Source of the DNA: Gemmatimonadota bacterium | Lineage (GTDB): Bacteria; Gemmatimonadota; Gemmatimonadetes; Longimicrobiales; Gaopeijiaceae | Length of the DNA stretch: 64,000 nt | Assembly: GCA_022823365.1 (NCBI GenBank) | Contig: JAJDXG010000046.1 | Span: 1-64,000, forward strand | Direction of reading: 5' to 3' | In this document: positions 17,301 to 25,278 of the stretch, piece by piece | Position numbering within the stretch: position 1 is the first letter of the stretch | Layout: every line of letters starts with the position of its first letter | Notes under the pieces: generated by a model | What the model was told of the DNA's origin: nothing | Databases searched by the model: none | Seen by the model: the letters and a program-made list of their open reading frames with translations, nothing else | Position numbers and translations under genes: made by a program

Positions 17301-17640
17301 GCGCCTGGCCGAGGCGGGCGAGCGGCTGCGGGAGGCGGCGTCGGCGGTGGAAGCGGACATCTACCAGGTGCGCAACCGGTCGAACCAGGACCCTCTCAAC
17401 TTTCCGATCAAGGTGAACAACCGGTTGGCCAATCTCCTGTCCATGTCCGAGCGCGGGGATGGGCGGCCGGGGAGCGGCATGTACGCGGTGTTCGAGATCA
17501 TGGTGGAGCGGCTGGAGGGGTACCTGGAGCGGGTGCAGGCTGTGTGGGATGGGGAGTTAGAGGAGGTGAACGAGGTGTTGAGGGGGGTGGGGTTGGAAGA
17601 GATCAGCGTGGAGGGGGAGGGGAGGGGGGTGGTGTCGTGA
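14377..17640 (+). CDS. Secreted BNR/VPS10-type beta-propeller protein, paralogue 2
   Basis: 1087 residues with a signal-like hydrophobic start (PFLLVVTLSAIAPALTDAPF). Like the 7383-10454 protein it opens with W-R-N-L-G-P-D-R-G-G-R-S-I-A-V and continues with repeated Asp-boxes (KTVDGGDNW, RSRDAGETWE, STDGGDSWE, SADGGTTW, TTDGGTNWE). It also has the same helical tail (DIYQVRNRSNQDPLNFPIKV). The extra length comes mainly from inserts between blades. It probably works outside the cytoplasm in polymer or peptide binding or turnover; no catalytic set was identified. Start could be codon 1 or the Met at codon 5. The last 30 codons are unusually G-rich DNA. Confidence 0.85.
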   Translation: MAAVMRPALKPFLLVVTLSAIAPALTDAPFAARVSSLAENMNVDIAGLAPLTSALHAQDPQVVLDSAFLAGYSWRNLGPDRGGRSIAVSGVKGRPQEAYFGATGGGLWKTVDGGDNWFPVTDFKINSASVGAVAVAETDPDLVFIGTGETCIRGNILPGDGVYRSRDAGETWEHVGFSESDGISKIRIHPTDPDIIYVASFGKYGVPSEERGVFRSTDGGDSWERILFRDERTGAIDIALDRNNPDVLYAALWEAFRKEYTMSSGGPGSGMFKSADGGTTWTEMTRNPGMPPEGVVGKIGLAVSSANSDRVYALFEHDDGGLFQSDDGGESWELINDERRIRQRAFYYTHVFADHHDEDVVYVQNTSFFRSTDGGATYDVINNGTHVDFHDFWIDPDDPAHVVVANDGGGAVSFTTGSEWTDQEFSTAQFYHGVTTAHIPFHICGSQQDNSTLCLPSDWNAGRFASALADTAGDSGARVPDITAGSMDVYYRAGGGEPGYIAPDPTDLDVFFSGTNNGRYIDRFNRRLGTSREVNPYPWFYSGEPAIDMVERWQWTFPIIFSPIDPNVLYASSNRLWRTTDGGTNWEALSPDLTRADPMTLGRSGGPITGDMNGPEVYATIFAVGPGKVDIDVIWTGSDDGLVHVTRDGGANWTNVTPPDMPDFGRVSLVDASAFDARKAYVSARRPLLDDFRPHIWKTDDFGESWTRIVDGIRGDAYVNSIREDPNRAGLLYAGTNHGVYISYDDGGSWQELNPDLPDMPITDVIPEHDELAMASHGRGFWILDNVAPLRQLTPGTTAEDLVLFDPAAAYRSANGVVLSWWLGDDPGEATLEIMDASGDVVRTFDPAVEGEERDRWMGPALPMEAGLNRLRWDLRTDPAASFPGMVLWGVATMAPAVPPGTYTARLTVDGRAETTEVEVRRHPWITDVTDEDLVAQYEFGVQIRDRVHAANSAVIAIRNVKAQLDDRLEASDDERLAEAGERLREAASAVEADIYQVRNRSNQDPLNFPIKVNNRLANLLSMSERGDGRPGSGMYAVFEIMVERLEGYLERVQAVWDGELEEVNEVLRGVGLEEISVEGEGRGVVS

Positions 17641-17702
17641 GGGGCGCCTTGCTACCCATCTGTCTGAAGCCGCAAGCTAAAGTGTAAGCCTCGACCGGGC
17701 CT

Positions 17703-18347
17703 TCACGGCAGAAGCATCGGCCCCACCCACATCACCCACACCGGTCCCCCCACAACCGCCGCCCCAACCAGGGTCGGCACGATCATCCTCACCCTCTGCC
17801 CTCGAGGGATGGAGGTCACGACGAGCCAGTACGAGAGCACGGCGCTGGCGAGGGCGATCAGAATGACCAGGAACTGGGGGATCCCCATGATCGCCGCGAC
17901 GATGACTTCGTCCGGGCCCCATTCGACGCGCGCCCCGCGGAGCCTCAAGGCGAGGACCGGAATCGACCACGTCCAGTGGAAGGGTGTCACCAGCCCGACG
18001 CCGAGAACGAGAGACAGGGGGCCGGGGCCGGATCGGCGGAGCGCCAGGATGCAGGCGATGATCGTCAGGTAGGAGACGACCGGTCCCGCGGCGATACTGG
18101 CCGCTACCTGCCACGGTGGAGCAATCGCCGCCGCGGCCTCCACGTCTCCGGCCCGCCAGAGCGAGTCGAACTGCCCGTCATCGCCCCAGCCGGCAGAGGC
18201 GAAGTGCAGGACCGGATCGGGGAATCCGAACGCGGCGAATCCGCCGAAGTGCCCGAGTTCGTGGAGCAGCACCCCGATCGGGAAAGCGATCGCCCCGCCG
18301 GCCACCGCGACCCACCACCCTCGGTCTCGCCACCACCTGTCAGCCAT
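17703..18347 (-). CDS. M50-like membrane zinc peptidase, tandem copy 1
   Basis: 214 residues with about five to six hydrophobic segments. The HExxH zinc motif is HELGH at residues 29-33, inside the first membrane segment, as in site-2 proteases. The usual third-ligand motif (NxxPxxxxDG) is not visible; the corresponding membrane segment reads LVLGVGLVTPFHWTWSIPVL. It is therefore a divergent M50-type protein whose proteolytic activity is uncertain. It shares most positions with the adjacent 18369-19016 gene (for example WGPDEVIV, RGQRVRMIVPTLVGAAVVGG). Both are transcribed leftward, 21 bases apart. Confidence 0.7.
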   Translation of the reverse strand: MADRWWRDRGWWVAVAGGAIAFPIGVLLHELGHFGGFAAFGFPDPVLHFASAGWGDDGQFDSLWRAGDVEAAAAIAPPWQVAASIAAGPVVSYLTIIACILALRRSGPGPLSLVLGVGLVTPFHWTWSIPVLALRLRGARVEWGPDEVIVAAIMGIPQFLVILIALASAVLSYWLVVTSIPRGQRVRMIVPTLVGAAVVGGPVWVMWVGPMLLP

Positions 18348-18368
18348 GTGTCCTCTGCTCAGCGGGTA

Positions 18369-19016
18369 TCAGGGGAGGAGGATGGGCCCCAGCCACAGCA
18401 CCCACAGGGGACCACCGACGACCGCGGCGCCGACGAACGTGGGGACGATGGCGCGCACCCTCCGGCCGCGGGGGACGGCGACCACGATGAACCAGCAGGC
18501 GATCAGGTACAGGACGCCGGACAGAATGACAAAGGCCTGGGGGAGCCCGGCAAGCGTCGTGACAATGACCTCGTCCGGGCCCCACGTAACCTGGTACCCA
18601 CGGAGCCTCAGGGAAACGAACGGAATCAGCGCCAGCCAGCGCATGGGTGTCACCAACCCTATGCCAAGCACCACGGAAAACGGTCCCGGGCCGAACCGAC
18701 GGATCGCGAGCACGCAGGCGATGACGAGCACGTAGGAGGCCATCGGTCCCGCCGCCACGCCGACCGCCACTTGCCACGGCTCGGCAATCGCCGCGGCGGC
18801 CTCCAGGTCTCCCGCCAGAAAGAGGCGGCGAAACTCCCCTGAACCCGTCCAGCTGACGGAGGTGGACCGCAGGACTGTACCGGGGAATCCGAAGGTGCTG
18901 AATGCCAGAAAGTGCCCCAGCTCGTGAAGCAGCACCGCGATGGGGAACGCGAAGGCGCCGCCAGCCACTGCGGCCACCCAGCTCCCGGACCAGGCCTTCG
19001 GGGCCGTTCCGTCCAT
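18369..19016 (-). CDS. M50-like membrane zinc peptidase, tandem copy 2
   Basis: 215 residues, paralogue of the gene immediately downstream. HELGH lies at 31-35 in AVLLHELGHFLAFSTFGFPG. The C terminus (RAIVPTFVGAAVVGGPLWVL) aligns almost residue for residue with copy 1. The third zinc ligand motif of classical M50 enzymes is missing here too. The two genes form a leftward tandem pair, probably one transcript. Substrate and function are unknown; regulated intramembrane proteolysis is only the family expectation. Confidence 0.7.
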   Translation of the reverse strand: MDGTAPKAWSGSWVAAVAGGAFAFPIAVLLHELGHFLAFSTFGFPGTVLRSTSVSWTGSGEFRRLFLAGDLEAAAAIAEPWQVAVGVAAGPMASYVLVIACVLAIRRFGPGPFSVVLGIGLVTPMRWLALIPFVSLRLRGYQVTWGPDEVIVTTLAGLPQAFVILSGVLYLIACWFIVVAVPRGRRVRAIVPTFVGAAVVGGPLWVLWLGPILLP

Positions 19017-19171
19017 GGTGTCTCCTGCGTGCGTAAGGAGACCTCACCTCCAGCCCACTCCCCGCCAGCGGCAGCTGCCTCGGACTGCTCTCCGATCATC
19101 CGCTGATCAATCGATGATGGGACGATAGTACCTTGGGCCGATCCTCGCTCCGCTAGGGGTGCGGGGCAGCG

Positions 19172-19200
19172 TTGACAAGCTGTACGATGCATGGTACAGT
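19172..19200 (+). promoter_or_regulatory. Sigma-70-like promoter of the HigB-stub/HigA gene
   Basis: TTGACA (19172-19177), a 17-base spacer and TACAGT (19195-19200). The spacer and -10 box contain a dyad, CTGTAC...GTACAG (19180-19199), so binding there would block polymerase. Expected transcript start is near 19207. Confidence 0.6.
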
Positions 19201-19216
19201 GTACCTCATGAGGTAC
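19201..19216. promoter_or_regulatory. Perfect 16-bp palindrome, probable HigA operator
   Basis: GTACCTCATGAGGTAC is fully self-complementary and follows the -10 box directly, covering the expected start site and the Shine-Dalgarno (GAGG). HigA-type antitoxins autoregulate through such palindromes. Confidence 0.6.
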
Positions 19217-19218
19217 AG

Positions 19219-19305
19219 TTGGCGAGACTCAAGAGACTCCCGGGAGCGTTCTACCAGAGCTCGAGCGGAAGGGAGCCGGTCAAGGACTGGCTCCGCGCTT
19301 TGGAC
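19219..19305 (+). pseudogene. HigB-type toxin stub (N-terminal remnant)
   Basis: A TTG start five bases after GAGG begins LKRLPGAFYQSSSGREPVKD, then WLRALD. The pattern pAFYxxxSGxEPVxxWL is the N terminus of HigB/phage-derived Gp49-like RNase toxins. The remaining 70 or so residues, including the catalytic region, are absent. The frame runs straight into the antitoxin without a stop. The toxin is therefore inactivated by an in-frame deletion while promoter and operator are kept. Confidence 0.6.
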
Positions 19306-19326
19306 CAGAAGAGCAACGGAAATCAC

Positions 19327-19620
19327 ATGATGACCAAAGATAAGGGACGCGTCGGCTCCTCCTTCGAAGACTACTTGGCGGAGGAAGGGACGCTCGAAGA
19401 GACCACTGCTGTCGCCGTGAAGCGCGTTCTGGCCAGGCAGCTGGAGCAGGCCATGGAGAGAAGGCAGATGAGCAAGAGCGCTATGGCCCGGGCGATGCGC
19501 ACGAGCCGGAGTCAACTGGACCGGATCCTGGATCCCGACAACGACCACATCCGCCTGGACACCCTCACCTCGGCCGCGAAGGTGCTGGACCTCAGTCTTC
19601 GGATCGAACTCGTCGGTTAG
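19327..19620 (+). CDS. higA: HigA-type XRE antitoxin, orphaned
   Basis: 97 residues from the ATG at 19327. A helix-turn-helix spans about 40-90 (LEQAMERRQMSKSAMARAMR, TSRSQLDRILDP), as in HigA/XRE antitoxins. The frame is also open from the upstream toxin stub, so a 133-residue fusion starting at TTG 19219 is equally possible. With its toxin deleted it may persist as a plain autorepressor or as an anti-addiction factor against related toxins. It lies between the M50-like pair and the macrodomain gene. Confidence 0.75.
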   Translation: MMTKDKGRVGSSFEDYLAEEGTLEETTAVAVKRVLARQLEQAMERRQMSKSAMARAMRTSRSQLDRILDPDNDHIRLDTLTSAAKVLDLSLRIELVG

Positions 19621-19645
19621 GGTTGCCACTCGAAACGGGGTGACC

Positions 19646-20167
19646 TCAGCCAAGTTCGTGTAACGCGGCCCTATGTGCCTCCGCCGAATCCTCTGAGAAG
19701 CAACAGAAGGTGCCCTCTACGATACCGGGCGAGGCGCTCGGGAAGCTCGCAACCTCTCGAACCGCGATTCGCGCGGCTCGGTCCACCGGAAACCCGTAAA
19801 CCCCAGTCGATATCGCCGGAAACGCGATCGTCCGCAGCCCGTTCTCAACTGCCACCTCCAGCGCCCGCCGATAACAGCTTGCGAGAAGCCGGTCCTCGTC
19901 CGCGTCACCACCGGACCAGACCGGGCCGACGGTGTGGATGACGTTAGCCGCCGGCAGGCGGTAGCCACGGGTGATCTTCGCGTCACCGGTGTCGCATCCG
20001 TTCAGGGAGCGGCACTCCTCGAGCAGGCTCGGCCCGGCGGCCGCATGGATGGCGCCGTCCACCCCGCCACCACCCAGCAGCGACCGGTTCGCCGCGTTGA
20101 CGATCGCGTCGACCGCGAGCTTCGTGATGTCGCCAACGACCACTACCATCCTCCTCCCAGACGCCAT
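19646..20167 (-). CDS. Macrodomain protein (ADP-ribose / O-acetyl-ADP-ribose hydrolase type)
   Basis: 173 residues. [19 protein letters not shown] then [18 protein letters not shown] is the ADP-ribose-binding signature of MacroD/YmdB-type proteins. [18 protein letters not shown] is the second ligand loop. Family members remove ADP-ribose from proteins or nucleic acids or deacetylate O-acetyl-ADP-ribose. The ATG at 20167 is preferred over an upstream in-frame ATG because GGGAGGAGG precedes it by five bases. It is divergent from the DUF3224 gene and converges with the HigA gene. No NAD-consuming toxin (DarT, Fic) is adjacent. Confidence 0.9.
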   Translation of the reverse strand: MASGRRMVVVVGDITKLAVDAIVNAANRSLLGGGGVDGAIHAAAGPSLLEECRSLNGCDTGDAKITRGYRLPAANVIHTVGPVWSGGDADEDRLLASCYRRALEVAVENGLRTIAFPAISTGVYGFPVDRAARIAVREVASFPSASPGIVEGTFCCFSEDSAEAHRAALHELG

Positions 20168-20307
20168 GAGGCCCTCCTCCCATCGAGCGGCAGGTCGCTC
20201 GGTCAGCTTCGGCCCGCCCGGGATGCTCCCTTCGAGGCGTCTCATTGTACGATACTTCGTTCAAGTGTACGTGGATCTGACGGCAACACGAGCAAGGATT
20301 CTCGACG

Positions 20308-20715
20308 ATGAACATCGTCTCCGACTTCGAAATCACCGGCTGGGACGCCGTGCCGAACGGTGAGGAAGGCGAAGGCCCGCTCCTCTCTGAAGCACGAGTC
20401 TCGAAACGTTACCGTGGCGATCTGGATGGAGAGGGCCGTGTACGCCTGCTGATGTGCCGTGCCAGCGCCGACGGCCCGCTGGAAAACGCGGGGTACATCG
20501 CGTCGGAACAGGTCTCGGGCACGCTCGGTGGGCGCGCGGGCACGTTCGTGCTCCATCACTGGGGCATCGCCGAAGCCGGAGCCCCGCCGCGCACCGGCGG
20601 CCATGTGGTGCCGGGGTCCGGGACGGGCGAGCTGGCGGGCCTGTCGGGCACCATGGAGATCCACGTGGATGAGGACGGCAAGCACACGCTGGCCCTGGAC
20701 TACCAGGTCGGTTAG
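20308..20715 (+). CDS. DUF3224-family protein
   Basis: 135 residues with no signal peptide. The sequence carries the DUF3224 pattern: an opening FEITGWD, a middle LLMCRASADGPLENAGYIAS and GRAGTFVLHHWGIAEAG, and a closing GSGTGELAGLSGTMEIHVDE. Members are predicted beta-barrels with an allene-oxide-cyclase-like fold and no established function. AAGGA lies about ten bases before the ATG. It is divergently transcribed from the macrodomain gene. Confidence 0.8.
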   Translation: MNIVSDFEITGWDAVPNGEEGEGPLLSEARVSKRYRGDLDGEGRVRLLMCRASADGPLENAGYIASEQVSGTLGGRAGTFVLHHWGIAEAGAPPRTGGHVVPGSGTGELAGLSGTMEIHVDEDGKHTLALDYQVG

Positions 20716-20811
20716 CGGCCGCTGGAGTGGCCCCACTCGCCGCTACGCAGTAGATGTACTTGGCTGAGTGGTTTTGCGAGATGGATTACAAACTACGCGG
20801 CAGCCCCCCGA

Positions 20812-21549
20812 TCACCCTCCCGCACTCGGCGTCAACGTAACCGACGCGCGCGTGAAATAGACCTCCGTCCGACTCTCGAATCCCGAATCGACCCCGATCA
20901 GGAGCCAGGCGCGACCGTCGGCAGATACCGAGGTGCCTGCCGGTGTCGACTGGCTCTCCAGGGCCTTGAGTTTCCATTCGCGGGACTGCTCGCACTGCCG
21001 CGAGTTGGCCACGTTGCCGAGCACCACCGCCTGTGTGCCGCCGTTGGACTGCCGTCCAATGTCGATGTTCATGCGCAGGTGGGAGCCTTCCATGACCGCG
21101 ACCGGTTCTTCCGCGGTCACGCCGGCCTTGATCCAGACGCTCTCGCCCGGCGCACCTCCGACGCCGACGCAACCGCCCGGCGTGCTGGTCGCGATCTCGA
21201 CGCTGACCTCGACGGCATAGCTCGCTCCGGGGGTCAGGCCGTCGATGGGGCCCTTGAAGTACATGAACAGATCGTCGCTCCTGTTGACCCCGGAAAGGAA
21301 CAGCCCGGACCGCGACTCCAGAGGCGCCGGCAGAGCACGGTGCCCGGATGTCAACTCGTAGATCTCCTCATGGGCGGGAGGAAAGTCGGCGAAGCCCGCG
21401 ACGAACCCCAGAGGTCCCTCATCGAAATCGAAGCGGAAGGTCACGGCCTCGCCGGTATCGCTCGGGAGGCTCCTGCAACCGGTGGAGAGCACGCCGATCA
21501 GCAGTCCGATCAGCAGTGTCATCGCAATACGGGGAGTCGGGCGGTACAT
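20812..21549 (-). CDS. Lipoprotein, unknown function
   Basis: 245 residues. It begins MYRPTPRIAMTLLIGLLIGV, with lipobox LSTGC, so the mature protein is a lipoprotein. The ectodomain is beta-rich and contains NRSDDLFMYFKG, GGCVGVGGAPGESVWIKAG and WLLIGVDSGFESRTEVYFTR. I recall this pattern from a widespread uncharacterised family but know no function. The open frame extends upstream to 21729 through a Leu/Arg-rich segment lacking signal features; the start at 21549 is chosen for the signal peptide. Confidence 0.75.
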   Translation of the reverse strand: MYRPTPRIAMTLLIGLLIGVLSTGCRSLPSDTGEAVTFRFDFDEGPLGFVAGFADFPPAHEEIYELTSGHRALPAPLESRSGLFLSGVNRSDDLFMYFKGPIDGLTPGASYAVEVSVEIATSTPGGCVGVGGAPGESVWIKAGVTAEEPVAVMEGSHLRMNIDIGRQSNGGTQAVVLGNVANSRQCEQSREWKLKALESQSTPAGTSVSADGRAWLLIGVDSGFESRTEVYFTRASVTLTPSAGG

Positions 21550-21726
21550 CTCCACTGAAACAAGTCCTGTCACAGCCAATTCCGAACCTCCCCCGACCCA
21601 CCCCGGTGGATCCTCCGTCCCCTCCCGCAGAAGTTCTTCGAGAAGCCGGAGCACGGCGGCCACGGTCGGCGCGGCCAAGCCGGTTCGCCGCGCATGATCC
21701 AACTGTTGCCGCCGTAAGGAAAGGTT

Positions 21727-21778
21727 CAAGGCGTTCGCTTTCGTTAGCGTCTTGCTGAGGAAAGGTAGTTTTCCTTAG
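21727..21778. terminator. Hairpin region between BCCT transporter and lipoprotein genes
   Basis: GCTGAGGAAA and TTTCCTTAGC pair around a short loop (21752-21777); a smaller CGCT/AGCG hairpin lies beside it. They stand 45 bases after the transporter stop in its direction of transcription. No long T-run follows, so a terminator is likely but an operator cannot be excluded. Confidence 0.35.
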
Positions 21779-21822
21779 CAGCCCTCCATCGATCCGACTC
21801 CACCCCCACCGATCCGACCTCC

Positions 21823-23415
21823 TCACGGATCCCGCGCCAGCGACTTGAGCAGCCCGGCGATCATGAACAGCAGCACGACGCTCACGGGCAGGGCAGCGGC
21901 TATGGCTGCGGTCTGCAGGGCCTGGAGGCCGTCGGCCAGCAGGAGCACGGCGGCCACCGTCCCCACGCCGAGCCCCCACACGATGCGGAAACGCCGCGGC
22001 GGATGAGCGTTGCCCATGCTCAGGAAGGTGGTGATGACCAGGGTGCCGGAATCCGAGGAAGTGACAAACCACGTCGCGAGCAGGAGGGTGGCCATGGCGG
22101 ACATGGCCCAGGCGAGCCAGCTGACGTCGCTCATGCGGTCGATGGTCGCGTAGAGCGCGGCCTCGTAGTTCGCGGCTCGCACCAGTTCCAGGATCCCGGC
22201 CGTGCCGACGCCGCCCGCGGCGTTGAGTTCCAGATGGAGAGCGCTGCCGCCGAAAACCCCGAACCACAGCAGCCCCAGGCCGGTCGGGACGAACAGCACG
22301 CCCAGGATGAACTCGCGCAGTGTGCGCCCGCGGGAGATGCGGGCGATGAACGTGCCGACGAAGGGCGCCCAGGAGATCCACCATCCCCAGTAGAAGATCG
22401 TCCAGGCGTTCTGCCAGGCGGCCTGATCCGGAGTGTCGGCGATCCAGAATCCCATGGGCACAACGCGCCACAGGTACGCGCCGATGGAGGTGGCGACGAA
22501 TTGGACGAGCCACGTGAAGGGGCCCAGAAACAGCAGGCACCCCAGCAGGAGGATGCTCAATACGATGTTCCACTCGGACAGCATGCGGATCCCGCGCCTC
22601 ACGCCGGATACCGCCGACAATGTTGCCGCCAGCGAGATGGCGGCGATGAGCCCGACCTGCGTGACGAGACCCGGATCCACGTCGAACAGCACGTTGAGTC
22701 CGGTGGCCATCTGGCTTGCCCCGAGGCCCAGGGAGGTCGCGATGCCGAAGACCCCGCCGAACACCGCCAGCAGGTCCACCAGGTCACCGATCGGGCCGTA
22801 GATGCGATCGCCGATGAGCGGGTAGAGAGCTGAGCGCAGCGTCAGCGGCAGCTTCTTGCGGAATCCGAAGTACGCCAGGCACAGCCCGACGACGACGTAC
22901 GCGGCCCATCCGTGTATGCCCCAATGGAAGTAGGTGACGCGCATCGCGTGCACGGCACGCTGCTCGTCCGGCAGCACGGCGCCCGCCATGTCGGCGAATG
23001 GGTTGTTCGGGTAGCCGGCAGCCGAGCTGGCGTCGAAATAGAAGAGCGGTTCGGCGATCGAGAAGAACAGCACCCCGATCCCGATTCCCGCCGAGAACAG
23101 CATGGCGATCCAGGACGATGTCCTGAACTCGGGTGCGGAAGCGTCGTCGCCGAGCCGGATCCTGCCGAACCGGCTGCACACCAGGAACAGGCAGGTGAGC
23201 ACGGCGGCGCAGACGGTCAGGACGTAGAACCAGTCGAGCGTGCCCTCGATCCAGTCGCGGATGCGGCCGAAGACGGCGCCGGCGGCGTCCACGTCCCGGA
23301 TCGTGGCGAGGACGAAGACCAGGACGACGCCCTTGGCGGCCAGCGCCATCGCGGGATTCAGCCCCTTCCACAGCCCGGCATCCGCCGTGGCTCGCCGATG
23401 CCGTGCGCCGCTCAT
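21823..23415 (-). CDS. BCCT-family betaine/choline/carnitine transporter
   Basis: 530 residues, about twelve membrane helices. BCCT hallmarks are present: GIGIGVLFFSIAEP, YFHWGIHGWAAYVVVGLCLA, the Trp-rich TIFYWGWWISWAPFVGTFIA, then RISRGRT and VTSSDSGTL. The family imports quaternary ammonium compounds (glycine betaine, choline, carnitine) with Na+ or H+, usually as osmoprotectants. The ATG at 23415 is chosen; the longer frame to 23622 antisenses the repeat array of the divergent peptidase gene. Start codons of the two divergent genes are 65 bases apart. Confidence 0.92.
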   Translation of the reverse strand: MSGARHRRATADAGLWKGLNPAMALAAKGVVLVFVLATIRDVDAAGAVFGRIRDWIEGTLDWFYVLTVCAAVLTCLFLVCSRFGRIRLGDDASAPEFRTSSWIAMLFSAGIGIGVLFFSIAEPLFYFDASSAAGYPNNPFADMAGAVLPDEQRAVHAMRVTYFHWGIHGWAAYVVVGLCLAYFGFRKKLPLTLRSALYPLIGDRIYGPIGDLVDLLAVFGGVFGIATSLGLGASQMATGLNVLFDVDPGLVTQVGLIAAISLAATLSAVSGVRRGIRMLSEWNIVLSILLLGCLLFLGPFTWLVQFVATSIGAYLWRVVPMGFWIADTPDQAAWQNAWTIFYWGWWISWAPFVGTFIARISRGRTLREFILGVLFVPTGLGLLWFGVFGGSALHLELNAAGGVGTAGILELVRAANYEAALYATIDRMSDVSWLAWAMSAMATLLLATWFVTSSDSGTLVITTFLSMGNAHPPRRFRIVWGLGVGTVAAVLLLADGLQALQTAAIAAALPVSVVLLFMIAGLLKSLARDP

Positions 23416-23480
23416 GGGCAGCAATATAGGTTGGGGCTGGTGGCGCAAACCAACCCGACCTTCGAGGGCGTGGAGACAAC

Positions 23481-25202
23481 ATGACGAGTTCGGCGACAGG
23501 ACAGGCGGCGTCTTCGGCAACCGGAGATGCAGCGCCTTCGGCAACAGGACGTGCGGCGTCTTCGGCAACAGGACGTGCCGCCTCGGGTTCTGGCGCAGCC
23601 ACCCCGGCGTCTCGCCGCACACTGTGGGGGGCGCTCGTCGGCGGGCTCGCCGCGCTCACGGCCGTGCTCGCGGCGTGCGCCGGCTCCCCGGCCCCTGACG
23701 ATTCCTTCCTCACGCGCGCGGAACGCACGGATTATCGCGAGACCAGCACCCACGCCGATGTCGTGGACTTCCTGCAGCGCGCGGCGGGCAGCTCGCCGTC
23801 GGTCCACTACACCACATTCGGCTACAGCACCGAGGGACGGGCGCTTCCCCTGGCGGTAGTGGGCGATGTCGAGGATGCGAGCCCGGCCTCGGTGCGGGCT
23901 TCGGGCAGGACGGTCGTCTATCTGCAGGGCAACATCCACGCCGGGGAAGTGTGCGGGAAGGAGGCGCTCCAGATGCTGCTCCGCGACCTCATGGCCGGCC
24001 GTCACGGCGAATGGCGCGAGTCGATGGTGCTGCTGATCGGGCCCATATACAACGCGGACGGCAACGAGCGGGTGACGCTCACCAACCGGGGCCGCCAGCA
24101 CGGGCCCATCGGAGGGATGGGGCAGCGGCCGAACGCCCAGGGCTACGACCTGAACCGCGATCACATGAAACTCGACTCGCCCGAAGCGCGGTCGGTGGCG
24201 CGGCTCTTCAGCGAATACGATCCGCACGTGGCCGTCGACCTGCATACCACGAACGGGACGCAGCACGCCTACCATCTCACCTACTCGCCCCCGCTCCACC
24301 CCAACACGCCGGCCGCCATCGACGACTTTCTGCGGGAAGGACTCCTTCCCCACGTGACCGGGGAGATCCGGGACAAGCACGGCTGGGAGTACTATTACTA
24401 CGGCAACGCGTTCGCGCGCGGCGGGGGCGAGCCCGGATGGTACACCTTCGACCACCGCCCGCGCTTCAACAACAACTACCTCGGCCTGCGCAACCGGATC
24501 GGCATCCTGAGCGAGGCCTACTCCTACGCGTCCTTCGAGGAGCGGGTGCTCGCGACGCTGTATTTCGTGGAGGAGATCCTGGACTACGTGCACGAGCACG
24601 CGGACGAGGTGCGGAGCATTGTGGCGGACGCCGATGCCGTCTCGGTGGTGGGCGATTCGCTAGCGCTTCGCGCCGTGCCCGAGCGTTCGCCCGCACCGGT
24701 CGACATCCTCATGGGCGGCACGATCGAGGAGGCGCACCCGCTCACCGGACGCCCGCTGCTGCTGCGCACCGATACGCAATACGTCGCGCCGATGTACGAG
24801 TACGGGACCTTTGCACCGACCCTCCTGGAGCGAGTGCCCGAGGCCTACCTGGTCCCCGCGGATCTGGAGGAGGTCCTGACGCGGCTCGCGGCGCACGGGG
24901 TTGCACTCGAGCCGGCGGAGGCTGTGCCCGTGTATGTGGAGGCGTTCCGCATCGATTCGGTACAGACGGCCGAGCAGCCGTTCCAGGGGCACAACGAGCA
25001 GACCCTCTTCGGAGGCTACGAGCCGGCCCAGGTCACCCCGGAATCAGGCGACATGCTGGCGCGCGTCGACCAGCCGCTGGGGCGCCTGCTGTTCAGCCTG
25101 CTGGAGCCGCAGTCCGACGACGGTTTCGCGAACTGGGGCTTTCTCGCGGACCGGCTGGGTGCCGGCGAGCCGTATCCGATTCTGCGGGTTCCGGGGGGTT
25201 AG
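23481..25202 (+). CDS. M14-family zinc carboxypeptidase, lipoprotein
   Basis: 573 residues. An unusual N-terminal segment of 8-residue repeats (TGQAASSA, TGDAAPSA, TGRAASSA) precedes a lipoprotein signal (LVGGLAALTAVLAAC). The peptidase domain starts near residue 90 (TFGYSTEGRALPLAVVG). Zinc ligands are in NIHAGEVCG (His, Glu) and the His of VDLHTTNG; NGDGN-like and YDLNRDHMKLDSPE segments are typical of M14. It removes C-terminal residues or amidated caps from peptides at the outer face of a membrane. It is divergent from the BCCT transporter gene. Confidence 0.88.
   Translation: MTSSATGQAASSATGDAAPSATGRAASSATGRAASGSGAATPASRRTLWGALVGGLAALTAVLAACAGSPAPDDSFLTRAERTDYRETSTHADVVDFLQRAAGSSPSVHYTTFGYSTEGRALPLAVVGDVEDASPASVRASGRTVVYLQGNIHAGEVCGKEALQMLLRDLMAGRHGEWRESMVLLIGPIYNADGNERVTLTNRGRQHGPIGGMGQRPNAQGYDLNRDHMKLDSPEARSVARLFSEYDPHVAVDLHTTNGTQHAYHLTYSPPLHPNTPAAIDDFLREGLLPHVTGEIRDKHGWEYYYYGNAFARGGGEPGWYTFDHRPRFNNNYLGLRNRIGILSEAYSYASFEERVLATLYFVEEILDYVHEHADEVRSIVADADAVSVVGDSLALRAVPERSPAPVDILMGGTIEEAHPLTGRPLLLRTDTQYVAPMYEYGTFAPTLLERVPEAYLVPADLEEVLTRLAAHGVALEPAEAVPVYVEAFRIDSVQTAEQPFQGHNEQTLFGGYEPAQVTPESGDMLARVDQPLGRLLFSLLEPQSDDGFANWGFLADRLGAGEPYPILRVPGG
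23490..23585 (+). repeat. Four 24-bp tandem repeats in the M14 peptidase 5' end
   Basis: Four consecutive 24-bp units beginning TCGGCRACMGGA, in frame, encoding TG-x-AA-x-SA octapeptides ahead of the lipoprotein signal. Copies differ at only a few positions, suggesting slippage-type expansion. Confidence 0.75.
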
Positions 25203-25278
25203 CGAAGGGCTGCAACCAACCGCCATGGCGGGATACCTGGACTCCTCTCGCCAAGGGCAGGGGAGCAGGCTCCGTTAC

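Noticed and set aside
21550-21729. 60-residue N-terminal extension of the lipoprotein
   Set aside because: The extended frame would bury the lipoprotein signal in the interior of the protein. A normal signal peptide starts at 21549.
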